Source of the DNA: Epiperipatus broadwayi
Lineage: Eukaryota > Onychophora > Udeonychophora > Euonychophora > Peripatidae
Assembly: GCA_028023455.1 (NCBI GenBank)
Contig: JAQFVV010012400.1
Location: forward strand, 15,989,490-16,053,489
Reading direction: 5' to 3'
DNA: 64,000 bases
Positions 46,750 through 58,862 of the stretch are shown piece by piece; position 1 is the stretch's first letter; each line of letters begins with the position of its first letter. The notes beneath the pieces are model-generated. The model saw only the letters and a program-made list of their open reading frames with translations. It did not search any database and had not been told where the DNA came from. The translations under genes and the position numbers were made by a program.

Positions 46750-47215
46750 AATGGGAAATTTTCTATTCTTGATGTATTTACCACCAAGAAAAAGAATAAC
46801 CATTATTTTTGACCAGAGTGTCCACTCAGTCAATCAAAAGCTATTGGACCTAATTCACTCTCTCAAAAACAGAGCTACCAAACTAGCCCCATCTCCACTT
46901 CTCTCAGACACTTGGGCAATCCTTCAACTCCCATCCTCTCAGCCTCTGTTATAGGACTCAATCATTCAAATATTTGTGACCCATGCGGTGCTTGCCCAAT
47001 GAAGAGATGCATCTCGGACTGGACTGGACTACACACTGTTTCCCCTTTTCACTTCCCATTCCCTTTTCACATGTATCCTTCCCCTCTTACCATATTACTT
47101 CTGAAATTTCAATTTATCATATAATCACTCCCTTGTTAACCTTTTTTTAACTATATTTGTATCTGTTTTTTTTTTTTTTTATGAATAAACTCATCACTGA
47201 GAGAGAGAAAAAAAA
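46750..47215 (+). mobile_element. Unclassified retroposon-like island
   Basis: Richer in C and G than its surroundings, with open stretches of 60-70 codons in two frames that swap near 46915. It ends with a T-run, then ATGAATAAACTCATC (AATAAA at about 47185) and an A-rich GAGAGAGAGAAAAAAAAG tail. This looks like the 3' end of a retroposed transcript or LINE. I do not recognise the protein; a CDPCGACPMKRC-like cysteine cluster (about 46978) is present but does not fit a zinc finger I know. Confidence 0.35.
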
Positions 47216-49040
47216 GAATATTTTATATTTGTAAATTTTTAGAAAATCTACACACACTGATAGATATTTAAAATTTTCATCACATCATCATACATCTCAA
47301 ATCTTTTCTGTTGTAAAAATTCTTTTTGCTAGAGCTATTAATCTTCTTTCAGATAAATCCAATCTTCACTGATATATATATATTAATGTAATTTCAATTA
47401 TTCATCTTTTATAACTAAATGTGGGTATTTGTAACCATTCCTTTCTTGTTAAATACAATTTTTTTGAAGCATAAAGTTCAAACAAAATGTAATAAAAAAT
47501 AGTAAAATTTCTATAAAGAAATAAAATTTTCAAAGTTGGTGCTAAGCTATCAATCTCAAAACATCGTGTTCTAATGCAAGTAAATAGCTCTTATCATTCC
47601 AACAGGAAATACGGTTTAAATTATTTGGAAAGAGTACCTTTTTTGTTTTATTACATCAATTTTTATTGCAGAAAAAATGAATCAAAAGTTTTGTAATGTT
47701 TTTGTTTTAATGTAGTGCATACGAATTTTTAAAAAATATCACCATTAATATTAAATATTAACTTTTTAAAAAAAATTGATTCAGTTTTTATGATACTGCA
47801 ATATTTTACCTTTTGTATGGTACTTTATTTTTTTGTTTAATTATTTTTGAGATACGTAATCTTTTAAATATTCATATCATTAGTAAATAAAACATTCACA
47901 TTTATATTTAAATCTTATAACTATACATTACTGTACAGTATTTTATTAAGTATTTGTATTGTTGTAAAAGTGTTTGTGTATTTTTTAGATTAAAATATAA
48001 GCGTGTGTACATATTTTATATATACATGTTAAAATGTTTTTATTGTATAAATAGTCTTCAATACTACATATGTTTTATGTTATCCATGGCAAAACAGTTT
48101 TACGATCACGGTGTTCTCACATATCATTTAAATTTAATGTAAATCTTGTATGATTTTATGACTTATATTTATTCTGGACTTATTATATATTTTGTAGAAG
48201 TTAAAGAATCTTTATATACAAAATTTGATTTTATACAAGAAAATCGAATTATAGTAGATATTCTTTTTCCTCTTTATTTTCTGTGTACTGATTATATAAA
48301 TAATAAGAAAGAAATGGAAATTTGTAGAAACAATAAGTTGCAATGAATAAAATGTAAGAAGGAATTATTAGTTATGTTTATTACTAGTAGATATTAGACT
48401 TGCTTTATTTATTTAATTTATTCATGCATATTAATCTACAATTTAAATTATTACTTCACTAAACAGCTATGAGTATGAGCGCAAGTAGTCTCTTGAAAGC
48501 GCTCAATTAAAATTTCATTTTATTCTAGCTTCATTATCTGTGCAAGCAGCGCATATATATATATATATTAGTCTATAATTTAATGGAACAGTATTGGGGG
48601 GAGTTTAAAAAAAATAAAACAATTCAGTTAAGTTGATGGTATTATTATAGTCAGTGAGGTGCTTCAATACTTGCATGTCACATGATCACTCCCACCTCCC
48701 AAAATAATCGTCTACACAATTATTATCCATTTTGATTATTATAGTGCTGTAATAAATGCTAATGAGACAATGAAAAGCAATGATCAAGTGGTATTTTTTA
48801 TCAACATACTCTGTTATGTAATTTCCCCCACTTTGACATTGGAGTAAACTTAACATACTTTAATATAAATTCACATATAATTTTTTCAAACATTATTGAT
48901 ATTATTTTATGCTGAATTTCCATTCCAAACTAATATGCCTCTTTTGTTTTGTTGTAGTTGGTATCAAATAATGCTAAACATTTTAACAAAATTTATTTTT
49001 TGGTTCATACTATTTCGATAATGATTCTTTAAGGGTAATT
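47216..49040. other. AT-rich stretch, nothing recognised
   Basis: No supported gene; a TA microsatellite at about 48551-48569. Confidence 0.5.
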
Positions 49041-50130
49041 TCTTTTTTTTTTTTTCTCAAAGTAACCTTTATTAATAAAAGATTACAAAAATTTTGAATA
49101 CACTTACCCATTGAGGATTACACAGTGATTCAATGTAACAAGGTAAAATGTACATATGTTCAAAAATAATTACATCCATAAAAATTGCTGTAAGGTGATT
49201 AATGTGTATCTGTACATGGATTCACATGGCCTGGCTGTCGAGAAGTTAACCATCAGCCAATGGTCCCACCCCTGGGGCCCCAAAGCGAAGACTCAAATGC
49301 TTCAGCTGAATAGGTAAACCACCACAAAAGGCAACGAGGTCCAAGGCGCAAGTTCACCAAGCAATAAACTCTCGAACCACAGCTGAGCCATGACAAGACC
49401 ATTCTGAATATCTCTGCCTCCCAATTAGCAGTCCAAATGAGCAGGGACAACAATCGGTCTACCTGCCCAAAATTGGAAAGCCAACCTGGGTAAAAACTAA
49501 GAAGTAATAAGTAAAGAGCCAGATCGACACTGCCCAGAAACAGCCTATCAGGGGGCACAGCAGCCAACCAGAGCAGGAATAGCACCAACTTTGACCATGT
49601 AGCCCCCAGAAAGTGTTCTGTGCAGTGGAAAAATTGTTAACAGCCCATATTATAAACCAGATACCTAATGTCTACAACCAGCCACCCCTGAAGAAGAAGA
49701 GGGAGTGCAGACCCATGCCCACAAACAGAACTCCATCAATGATACAAAAAAAATGGCAATGGCTCATAACAGACCAACCACTTTACAAATGCACTAAATT
49801 TAAAGCTAACAAATGAAACCTAATGACCAATGATCATCAACTATCCCCCTAAATGAACCAAGCCCCTTATGACGACTGTAACCACACTTGAGGAAAAAGA
49901 GTGCAAACTCACACCCACCAATACAACATTTAATTCATGTAGTCTTAAAATCAAGCCAGATTTACTTCCACACCATGAGAATAAATCATTTGTCCATATC
50001 ATCTTGCACACTGAGGTCAATGGAGCTGAACATCCGCCCTTGATCATCATCAGACTCCTTGTCTGCAAATGTTTACAGCAGCTTCTAAACCCACCAACCA
50101 AAGTCCTTCAGGGTTCACAATGATTTTTAT
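49041..50130 (-). mobile_element. Retroposed transcript-like island (minus strand)
   Basis: Markedly richer in GC than its neighbours. On the minus strand the sequence ends ATTAATAAAGGTTACTTTGAG followed by an A-run (plus-strand T-run at about 49045-49056), that is, a polyadenylation signal at normal distance from a poly(A) tail. Two related segments, CTGAAGAAGAAGAGGGAGTG (49686) and CTTGAGGAAAAAGAGTGC (49887) with similar flanks, show an internal duplication about 200 bp apart. A 111-codon minus-strand frame (49588-49253) starts MVLFLLWLAAVPPDRLF and is leucine and tryptophan rich; I cannot assign it. A processed pseudogene of a host mRNA or an unlisted retroposon both fit. Confidence 0.5.
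49253..49588 (-). CDS. Unassigned 111-codon frame in the retroposed island
   Basis: Starts MVLFLLWLAAV and ends WGPRGGTIG at a TGA about 190 bp before the poly(A) signal. It contains one strongly hydrophobic N-terminal segment and a second leucine-rich segment around residues 25-32, then several Trp residues. No known domain is recognised. Because it is the last frame before a plausible 3' UTR it could be the C-terminal coding part of the parent mRNA, but a chance frame in GC-richer DNA is as likely. Confidence 0.2.
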   Translation of the reverse strand: MVLFLLWLAAVPPDRLFLGSVDLALYLLLLSFYPGWLSNFGQVDRLLSLLIWTANWEAEIFRMVLSWLSCGSRVYCLVNLRLGPRCLLWWFTYSAEAFESSLWGPRGGTIG

Positions 50131-51740
50131 TTGTTGATACTATTTGGATCCTGCTTCTTTTGATTGAATTTTAGGTCTTGATTAGTAATGAATGATTCAA
50201 GTATAATCTAAAAGTTTGTTGTTTAACTTTGGAAAATTTTCAATAATTATGGCTTAAAAAGTATGATTAATTTGAAGCTTCAAAGTTTCTGTTTAGGTCT
50301 AAAACACCATTTGTACTCATTTTTGTCTTTAGATCATTATTTTTTAGCTCAGGAATCACTTCATTGTAGTTCTGTGTTGATTTAATGATTTCAAGAATTA
50401 TTTAAGCTAGCTTTTGTCTCTTTCTAATGGCATCCATTTGCATAAAACGGAAACAGAAAAAAAACATCTTGTAACATTTTCTTCATTTATACTGTCATCC
50501 TTGCTAATTAAAAAATTAGGCATGTATCATTTACATTTTTTATAATGAAATTCTGTGTTTAATATATAATGATGAAAAATAGGTTTTGTGACTCTATAGA
50601 GTTTCTTGGCAAAAGGTCCTATCATTAGTAGATATTTTCCATTAACAAAAGACTATTGTAGTAGCATATATCTCAGATTCATTACATTTTATTTAATGGC
50701 AATTCTATGACAAGAGATTGATTTTGTCTTCGAATTTCATTCAGCTGATTTGTCCAAAATGCAAAAAACAAAACAAAACAACTTTCTGTTTGAAGGGCTA
50801 ATTATTTCTTATATTCACTTTCTTACATACTGCATCAAAATGTTTTTTACATATTTTATGTGTAATCATTTGTACATTTCCTGAAATAAATAAATTGTTT
50901 TTTCTAAACTCTTTAGTAATATAGGTAAAAGAGCCTATATATAAATAATTTCAGATGGGCTATTAAAAGAATGCTTAAGTAAGTACTCCTAATTTGTCCA
51001 ATCTTTTAAATAAAATAAAGATCTCAAAACCCTTTCATGAAGAAAGAACATTTAGCGAGTTAGTACAATGCCAGTATTAAGATGGATGGTTGGATTCATT
51101 ATAAGCCAGCTACTTGAAAGAAAATGTTAAGCATGCTTGGAACATGAAAAATTGGTACTTAGTTTTTAGACCATACAAGCCACCTGAAGGCACTTTTTAT
51201 GTGCCAAAACACATAAAAATGCCATTTACACAGCCAAACTTATGACCTCTAGAACAGTTCTGTTCATATTAGCTGTTAGCAGGCCTAGATGTGCACACCA
51301 ATCTTACGGCCTGCTGATATGCTTTGCTAAAGTCTGCAAATGTGCACACTTCACAGGTCACTATCGTATCATGTAAGGGTGTCTAGAAATCAACTGGCCA
51401 TAACTCTTGAAATATACATTCCAAGTAATGATCTTAGACCTTATCTGATGTATTACAAAGTAATAATTTTAAATGTGTTACCACACTTCCATACACAACT
51501 TTCAAGGTTTTTAAAAATTGGAAAAGGGTAGGGACAAGCACCATTGCAGAGAACTCACACAAAAACTCAGTTTTGTGTGAGAACACATACGAGACAAGTC
51601 AAATGGCTGAGGTTGCATTGCTATTGCACCTTTTGGACCCAGACATCAGTTCCCCCTTCCCCTGCACATTCCTGCATGCCGACATATTTCTCCTTCCTGA
51701 CCCTGAAATCACCCAATAATAAAAAAAAGTATCTGGCATG
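50131..51740. other. Mostly AT-rich, one hairpin, no gene
   Basis: 51200-51740 is somewhat richer in GC and has short open frames without recognisable family. A perfect 11-bp hairpin (CTCACACAAAA / TTTTGTGTGAG, 6-nt loop) lies at 51554-51581. Confidence 0.5.
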
Positions 51741-51764
51741 GTAAGGTTATTATAATAATAGCAT

Positions 51765-52140
51765 GTTTTTAAAAGCAAAAACAAAAAAGAACTTGTTCGT
51801 TTCCAATAATAAATAAGTCGATAAATTAATTTGTATTTTGTTTTCAATCCAAAAAAATTACAGCAATTAATTTATACATATATATTTTTTAAAAAATTAA
51901 TCTCAAAATAATACCTGAAGTTGGACAATAAAGACAAAAAAGTCCGACATTGTAATGTTATTAAAATAAACACATTTTAAAAAGCAAAAACAAAAAAGAA
52001 CTTATTCGTTTCCAATAAAAAATAAGTAGATAAATTAATGTAGACTTTTTTTTTTTGATATGAATATAATAACCAGACATCGGACAATAATTAATGTAGA
52101 CTTTTTTTTTGTAATACCATAAATCAGACAATAAAGAAAG
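51765..52140. repeat. Diverged direct repeat, period about 209 bp
   Basis: AAAAGCAAAAACAAAAAAGA with following ACTTRTTCGTTTCCAATAA occurs at 51771 and 51980, each continuing into AATAAGT-GATAAATTAAT. GACAATAAAGA-like words recur at about 51925 and 52128, and TTAATGTAGACTTTTTTTT twice at about 52036 and 52090. Confidence 0.65.
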
Positions 52141-52159
52141 GCCGGCCAGATAACCTTAT

Positions 52160-54243
52160 ATTTATGTGATGTGATGTGATGTACTGTGATTTCTCCTTAA
52201 AAGGAGTCAGGAATCTCTCAGCAGCTATGCCCAGAGAAACCTGTTAGCCACTTTACTCTCCTTTTCAATTGTCCACCCTAAGTTTTCCCATAATCTGCTC
52301 CATTCCATTTCCACAACATAATCTTTGTCAACTCCATGACCTTCATATCTAAATCCCCCTTATTTTTTCCCAAACCTAGCATAAAAACCAATAACTCACT
52401 TTCTGTATAATCACTTTGTTCATATTTAACCTTCCATAACTTCATTATTTGTACCCTTTCTGCTTCCAAACATTTACATTGAAGTAACAAATGCCTAATA
52501 TTTTCTATGCCTTCCTTACACAACTTGCAGACTAAATCACCCATATTTTTCCATTTACGTGTATATTCCTTTGTTGCTAAAGATCCCTTTCGAACCTTAA
52601 ACAATAAACTACTTTCCTTACTATTATCATAAATTAACTCACACCCAATGTTCCATTTACTTCTATATATATTTAAACTCGTTTTACTCTCCATACTAGT
52701 TCTCCATCTCTCCAACTCCCTATTCTTTATTAGTGCATCTATTCTTCTATTCAACTCCTTCCCACTATAACACTCAACAATCCTCCTAACATCTTTTGTA
52801 CAAGTATACTGACATAACTTCTTTATCCAAATCTTCTGCATACCGCATTATGTTTCTCACCCATCTTGTTGCCTGCCCTTTACTTGTAACCCAATTAAAT
52901 ACTATTTTGGCTATTCTTTTATTATCCATAAACTGCAATCTACCAAACATTTTCAATTTGCTTTTTGCATCCCTCATATAAAAACTTGACCATCCCATTT
53001 CTTCTTGAATTGCCTTGTTTGCTGTCCACACTTCAGCATCTAATGCATGTCTTCCTACTTCCCTTTGTACTTTTTCTAAGCAATCTAATACCCCTTTACT
53101 AACACATAATGCATCCTTGCCATATGTTAACCCTGCTACTGCCACTCCCTTCCATACAATTCTAGCTACATCATATTTATTATATGAAAACACTGTTAAT
53201 TTCTTTATCAATCCCTTTCTTTTCTTTGCCTCATTTATCAATTTTTTCTCCCATTCATCCAAGCAATTTTTCTTATTACTCAAGATAATTCCCAAATAAC
53301 TATATCTGTTCACCACACTTAACTTTATATCCCCCAATAAGAAATCTTTGTCTTCTCTTTCCCCAGTATTCACCATCATTACATTTGATTTTTATTCACT
53401 AAATTTAATCCCCATATCTTTATCCACCCTTGTGCATGTCATCAGCATAACTTCCATATCTTCTTTCTGCACACAAAAAGACATCATCTGCAAAAAAAAA
53501 GACCCGGCAATGTATATATTCTCTTGCCACCTGTTAACGGTATCTCTATCCCTCTTCCTAGACTTTCTATTGCTCTCTCCCATTTCACTCAAATACAACA
53601 TAAACAAAATAGGTGACATAGGGCATCCTTGCCTCAGTCCCACCCCATTTTTAACTTTAACTGATTCTATATTCCCTAATTGATATGTATAGTAATTATT
53701 TTCATATAATTTTTTAATAACACCCACTAAAGCTTCATCCATTCCCAGATTTGCTAAACTTATCCATAATCTATTTCTATTCACTCTATCATATGCCTTC
53801 TCTATATCTATAAAACTCATATATAACTGTCTACCTGAATTTACACTCGTATCTATAAGTTGTGTAACTACAAATAAACTATCTCCTATACCTAAAACCT
53901 CCTTGCATTTCCCCCACTACATTATTTTCTTCCATCCATTTTGCAACTCTTCCAGCCACCATATATGAAAAAACTTTATATAAAACTGATGTTAATGCTA
54001 TTGGTCTATAATTATTTAACTTTCTATGATCCTTACCTTTTCCTTTAAATAATAATCTTACTCTTGTATTACTCCAACTACCCGGAAAAACTCTCTTCTG
54101 TGCCATCTTATTAAAACATGATAGTAACTTTACATTTGCCCTATGTCCCAAATTCATTACCATCTCTGCTGCCCATTCATCTAATCCTCTTGCCTTACCA
54201 CTTCTCAGTTTCTTCCCTGCCTCATTCAGTTCATTTTCTGTAA
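52160..54243 (-). mobile_element. 5'-truncated LINE, well preserved
   Basis: Minus-strand non-LTR retrotransposon running from about 54243 to a TCACA-type simple tail (plus strand TGTGATGTGATGTGATGTA, 52164-52184). The endonuclease domain is absent, as expected for 5' truncation during target-primed reverse transcription. Coding continues over about 1.95 kb with only a handful of frame breaks, so it is younger than the RTE copies. I know a similar family from tick genomes; the grouping with Jockey/I-like LINEs is an inference. Confidence 0.85.
52278..54240 (-). pseudogene. LINE reverse transcriptase with C-terminal zinc knuckle
   Basis: Order on the minus strand: a KLRSGKARGLDEWAAE segment (about 54215-54165, RT finger), KMAQKRVFPGSW and NNYRPIALTSVLYKVF (about 54100-53985), FIDIEKAYDRVNR (palm motif A, about 53815), GLRQGCPMSPILFMLYL (motif B, about 53640-53590), then an FFADDV motif C. 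The FADD sits in a neighbouring frame because of slippage near a nine-base homopolymer at about 53492-53500, with a compensating shift soon after. YSYLGIILSN (about 53310) marks the thumb region, GWSSFYMRDAKSKL (about 53000) the connector, and CKLCKEGIENIRHLLLQC (about 52535-52480) a C-X2-C-X8-H-X4-C knuckle. Breaks lie near 53870-53825, at 53391 and near 52815. Few changes separate it from an intact copy. Confidence 0.85.
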
Positions 54244-55311
54244 ACTAATATTCCCATGTGTATTAAAGAGTGTAAAGTGCCATCAGGTGGCTTGTATGGT
54301 CTAAAAAATACATATTGAAAAAATTCGGACTTTTACTGAAATCCAAATTTCTGGTTGCATATTTAACTGAACAGATAAAGCAACTTATTAGACTAGAAAG
54401 CCCTAATGGTTGTGTAATTTATAATTTAAAAAATCTGATGTACCCCTCATATTAACATTTATTGGATTAACTAAAATTATTGTGTTAAGTTTTTAATTAG
54501 GGAATAAATTGTTTTGTAATTATTTTTTACATCATCATTAACAAACATTCATAAATAATTAGGAGCCATTTGTTGTTTTTAAACTTATAAGTTATTGATA
54601 AATCCACTTATTTATCCAAGAAATATTTTATAATAAAAGTACAATACAAGACAATATATACATCACAAAAACTACAATACCTGTGTAGCGGTAATTATAA
54701 TGATCCACATCTGATAATGCCAGTCTCAGAGCTCATATCTTTACTAAACTGACTGTCCATCTATGCAATCATTTTAAAATTTCAGAATATTGTTTAATTT
54801 ATTTTGGCAATTATGAATTTAGAAATATATAAAAAATAGTTTTGATACAATAAAAGTTGTATTTTTTAAAAAAATATTTAAAAATGTTCATCAGTCTTGC
54901 TATCTAGATTACAAATATGGGCTTAACAGTTCTGAACAAGCAAAAGCTGCTTACTATAGATTAATATAGAAAAAAATCAATGTCAGTAACATATGGACTT
55001 CAAGCAAAGTTCATAATTCTTGCTAATAATAAAAAAGTATATAAACATTATATACAAATGATCATTGTCTGAAGTGGTGCAATGGTATAGGCTCTTGGGT
55101 TAGACATCCAATGATTGTAGTCAGTACTGTCATTTTCAGTGATCTAGTGTATTATAAACTCATACGATTGTTATTATTGTTATATATAAATGAGATAAAT
55201 TTCCTCAATAATACAGGTCAAGTTTGGTCCCCAAATTCTTTTGAATTAGTGATTTTAATGAATTAAAAATAGCTTAGCAATCCCCCCTTCCTATTATAAA
55301 TCTTCCATTAT
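54244..55311. other. AT-rich stretch with one tRNA-like relic
   Basis: No gene is recognised. A tRNA-like segment is listed at 55078. Confidence 0.5.
55078..55140 (+). repeat. Decayed tRNA-like segment
   Basis: AGTGGTGCAATGGTATAGGC is a good A-box context, and GGGTTAGACATCC resembles an anticodon arm. The B-box (TAGTCAGTACTGTC) is poor. Confidence 0.35.
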
Positions 55312-55544
55312 CTTTAAAGTATCATACCATTTACAACTTTCTTAAACATTTTATCAATACTATTTATTTATATCAAAACTAACAGTTTCAACTGTCCTGC
55401 AGTCATCATCAGAGCTCTTTACAATCCTATTTCTAAAAACCTGCTCTGATAATGACTGCAGGATAGTCAAAACTGTTAGTTGTGATATAAATAGTATTGA
55501 TAAAGTGTTTAAGAAAGTTGTAAATGGTATGATATTTTAAAGTA
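55312..55544. mobile_element. Palindromic MITE, 233 bp
   Basis: Two inverted arms of about 95-100 bp share ATCATACCATTTACAACTTT, TATCAATACTATTTAT and CCTGCAGTCAT words, with a 25-bp centre. Ends read CTTTAAAGTATCATACC and complement GGTATGATATTTTAAAG. No frame is present. The arms contain CTCTGATGATGACTGCAGGA and a following TTGAAACTG on the minus strand, superficially hammerhead-like; see rejected items. Confidence 0.75.
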
Positions 55545-56724
55545 GAAATCAATACGTAGGAAAAGGAAGAAGAAAATTATATCTTTAAAGTACTTATATG
55601 TTTTTAAAAATTTAAACAAATGTTCAGTGTAATGTATAAATTAGTTTTAATATGTACTGTTTTTACACACTGTCTTCATTTTTATGCAATCAGAGTAATA
55701 TAAAAAATATTAATTTTCTGCCCATTTTATTTTTATTTATTGAAGTCTGTTTTTAAAAATTATTGCTGTCATAGCAGCTGCTTTAGAGATTAGCCCCCCC
55801 CCCCCAATTGTATTTCTACATCTTTATACACTATAGCAATCTAAAACTTTTTGATTTGGAAAAAAATAAAACTTAGCCCCAAAGTTATTAATTTGATATT
55901 TATATAAATAGTTTTTAATTTATTTTAAATAGGTTTCTGTGCTTATATATTTATGAAAATATATAAACAAAATTACAAAATTTTTACTAAATTTTCTCCA
56001 TCACAATCAACCCTGTGTTGTAAAAATTTGGTAATTTTGCTATTATTTTTATTGCTTTTTAAATTCTATTTTGATTATAATTCATTTGACATATTTACAT
56101 TAAGAATTAAATTTTAAAAATGTTATGTTATAACCGTGCTAAAATAATAAAATCTGCCATTGTGAAAAATATAAAAGATCCTGATATATTTTTATTTAGA
56201 TGGTAGAAATTGCCAAACTATAGTGAACCAGTTTAATAATATTTTATCTGTTAATATATTAATAAAAAAAAATTATCAAATATGCTGCATTCTTAAGTTT
56301 GAACTTGGTTAACTTTAAAACCAGCAAAAAAATCAAACATATTGCATTAAATGCTGAGTTTGATATCTGTGTCATTCTAAGCAGAATTCTCAGTGAGTTC
56401 TAAAATCATTTATTTGTAAGAATTGTTAGCCAGTTTATTAGAAATCATGGAAAATTGCATTGCTATCTAGGATTATAAAATAGAATACATTTTCTGCCTA
56501 ATTGTAATGTTAGCATGATAACACATTGTTGATATTCTATTGGCTTGTTTAAACAATGAGAGAGAGCTATGATATAATTTACATATATAAAATATTCCAC
56601 ACACTTTTTTATTTTCAAATTTGCCTTATTATTTAAATAATTTCATATTGTTATTTATGTAATACTGCAATTTCATCTGTTTTGACACTCTTCTATGGTT
56701 ATTTTCAAAGATCATTTCTATAGT
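55545..56724. other. AT-rich stretch, nothing recognised
   Basis: No supported gene; a 12-nt C-run at 55794-55805. Confidence 0.5.
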
Positions 56725-57527
56725 ACATATCATCATCATCATCATCAATCCACTGCAGGATGATCTATCCAAGTTCAATCCATCTTTTCTGATCTTTAGC
56801 TTCTCTTCTCCACACCAACCCTGCACACCCTTTATTTCATCCATCCATCCATTTCACATGTGGTCTCTTTCTGGGTTTTTTACAATCTCTTGAAATCCAG
56901 TTTAAGATTTCAATTATTCATCTATTATCATATCTTCTAGCAATATGTCCAGACCAAGCTCCATTTCAGTCTTTTAATTTTTTCAATGAGATCAGTAACA
57001 CCTGTTTGTTCTCTTACCCATATATTGCATTTTTGATCTCTTTTTGTTACTCCTAACATGCATCTCTCTATACTTCTTTGAATGGTCTGAATTCTCTGTA
57101 TTGCTCTTCTATTAAGTATTCAAGTCTCAGACACATAAGTAAGAACTGGTAAAACACATTTATTAAAAACCTTCATTTTCAAACATGTAGGCATATTTTC
57201 TTTTAGTACCAAGTTATTTCTACCAAAAGCACTTCAAATAAGTTTAATTCTATGACTAATTTCATCCATTATGTTTCCATCTGTATTAATAATCTGACAA
57301 AGATATTTGTAGGACTTCTTCTAACTCATCATAATCAATCTTTATTTTCACATTTTGAAAAAATCCATTAAACATCACTTTAGTCTTTTTAACATTTATC
57401 TTTAGTCCTACTTTCCTCTGATAACTCCTCAACATTTCCTGCAGCTCTAAAGCATTATTTTCAAAAACAACTACATCATCTGAAAAACTCTAAATGACAT
57501 AAATAATCTCAATTTACTTGCATTCCT

Positions 57528-57743
57528 TTAGCTTCCCATTTTAATCCACACTCCCTTCTCAATGTTGACTTTTCTAATATCCTTATGTAATCTAATTGTT
57601 GCTGTTGCATTTTTATAAATATTCTTTAAAATATGACAATATCCTGGATCTACACCTTGATGATCCAATGCTTTAATCACTGAAGAAATGTTTGTATAAT
57701 CAAATGCCTTTTCATAATCTACACATCCAAAGCATAATGGCAA
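57528..57743 (-). pseudogene. RTE RT palm fragment
   Basis: Contains VDYEKAFDYTNISSVIKALD, the motif A region (F/Y-D-x-x-x-A-F-D), followed by NIYKNATATIRLH. It ends before motif B. A piece of copy D. Confidence 0.75.
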
Positions 57744-57940
57744 CTCATATTCATTTTTTCTATCTATAACTTCTCTCAGTACCTGGATATAATCTACTGT
57801 ACTAAATCACTTTTAAATCCAGCTTGTTCTATTGGTTGGTGGAAATCCAAAGGTGTAGATGAGTTGTAGTTATCTTGGTAAAATTTTTGTATAAAACTGA
57901 TAAAAGACTGATAGGTCTGCAATTTCTAATATCTTCTTTA

Positions 57941-58222
57941 TTATATTTTTTTAAATATTAATATTGCATTCTTCCAATCATCTGGTACATCTTTATCATT
58001 TAGACAATTGGTATACAACTTTTCTAAAAAAATATATATTTCTTTTAATATATCAATTATAATTCTGTCATTACCTGGAATCTTTCCTTTCTTCATAAAT
58101 TTAATTGCATGTTTCACTTCTTCATTTAAAATTCTGGGCAATTCATAAGATATAATAGATATAGGAGGTACTTGTTTTTTATTACTATATAATTCTTGAT
58201 AGAAGTCTTCTGCCCATTTCAT
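57941..58222 (-). pseudogene. RTE RT finger fragment
   Basis: Contains EDFYQELYSNKKQ, then IKFMKKGKIPGNDRIIIDIL (counterpart of the usual KxGKAPGxDGI) and DKDVPDDWKNAILIFKK. The frame breaks in the IFKKGD-equivalent run of T/A. A piece of copy D. Confidence 0.8.
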
Positions 58223-58571
58223 GATGTCATCTTTCTTTTTAGTAATAATTCCATTTTTTTTCTCATTGCAGAAATAAATTTCATACCAATACCAAAATGT
58301 TGTTTCACATTCTTAAGACTTTTATTCTCTTCTACAGTTTTTATTGCTAGTTCACAGTTATACTTTCTTATATCATTTACAACTCTTTTCTGCACCATTT
58401 TACAAAAATTTGAGGTATACAATCCTTTTTAATGCATCATTTTTGTATAACTTCAAATTCCTTCTGTTCTTCATAAATTCTCTAGTCTCAGTAGAAATTT
58501 TACTGCCAATTGCCGCTTTTTCCTACCAGCTATCTTTGTTGCAGTTTTTAAAAAGTGTGTCAGTTATTTTC

Positions 58572-58862
58572 TTAATCTGAATCATGTTCAAAATCTACTA
58601 ATACTTGAAACTGATTTGTAACTTCTAATTTAAGTTCATTAGAATGTTTCTGAAGATTAGGAATATCAACTGTAAATATTGTTTTTCTTAATAATTTTTG
58701 TCTCTCTAGTTTTGCATTAACATGTATCTTACATCTTACTAATCGATGATCACTTCCTGTGTTAAATTTATTAAGAACATTACAATCTTGAAATATATAT
58801 TTTCTGTTAGTCAAAATATAATCCAATTCTGCTGTGCCTTCATTTGGATGCTTCCTGTCCAT
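58572..58862 (-). pseudogene. RTE endonuclease C-terminal fragment
   Basis: Contains HPNEGTAELDYILTNRKYI and SDHRLVRCKIHV, the end of the AP-endonuclease-like domain with the catalytic SDH. The domain's first half lies upstream in broken frames. A piece of copy D. Confidence 0.8.

Noticed and set aside
46912-47124. Possible zinc-finger protein from the CDPCGACPMKRC segment
   Set aside because: Cysteine spacing fits no finger that I know, histidines are misplaced, and the frame is interrupted within a retroposon-like island.
52796-53683. Plus-strand frames of 61-111 codons
   Set aside because: They are antisense shadows of the minus-strand LINE reverse transcriptase, which has clear motifs in order.
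55400-55500. Hammerhead-like words CTGATGA and GAAAC in the 55-kb MITE
   Set aside because: An extra T after the core word breaks the stem II base, and no stem I pairing is found around them, unlike the 36-kb motif.
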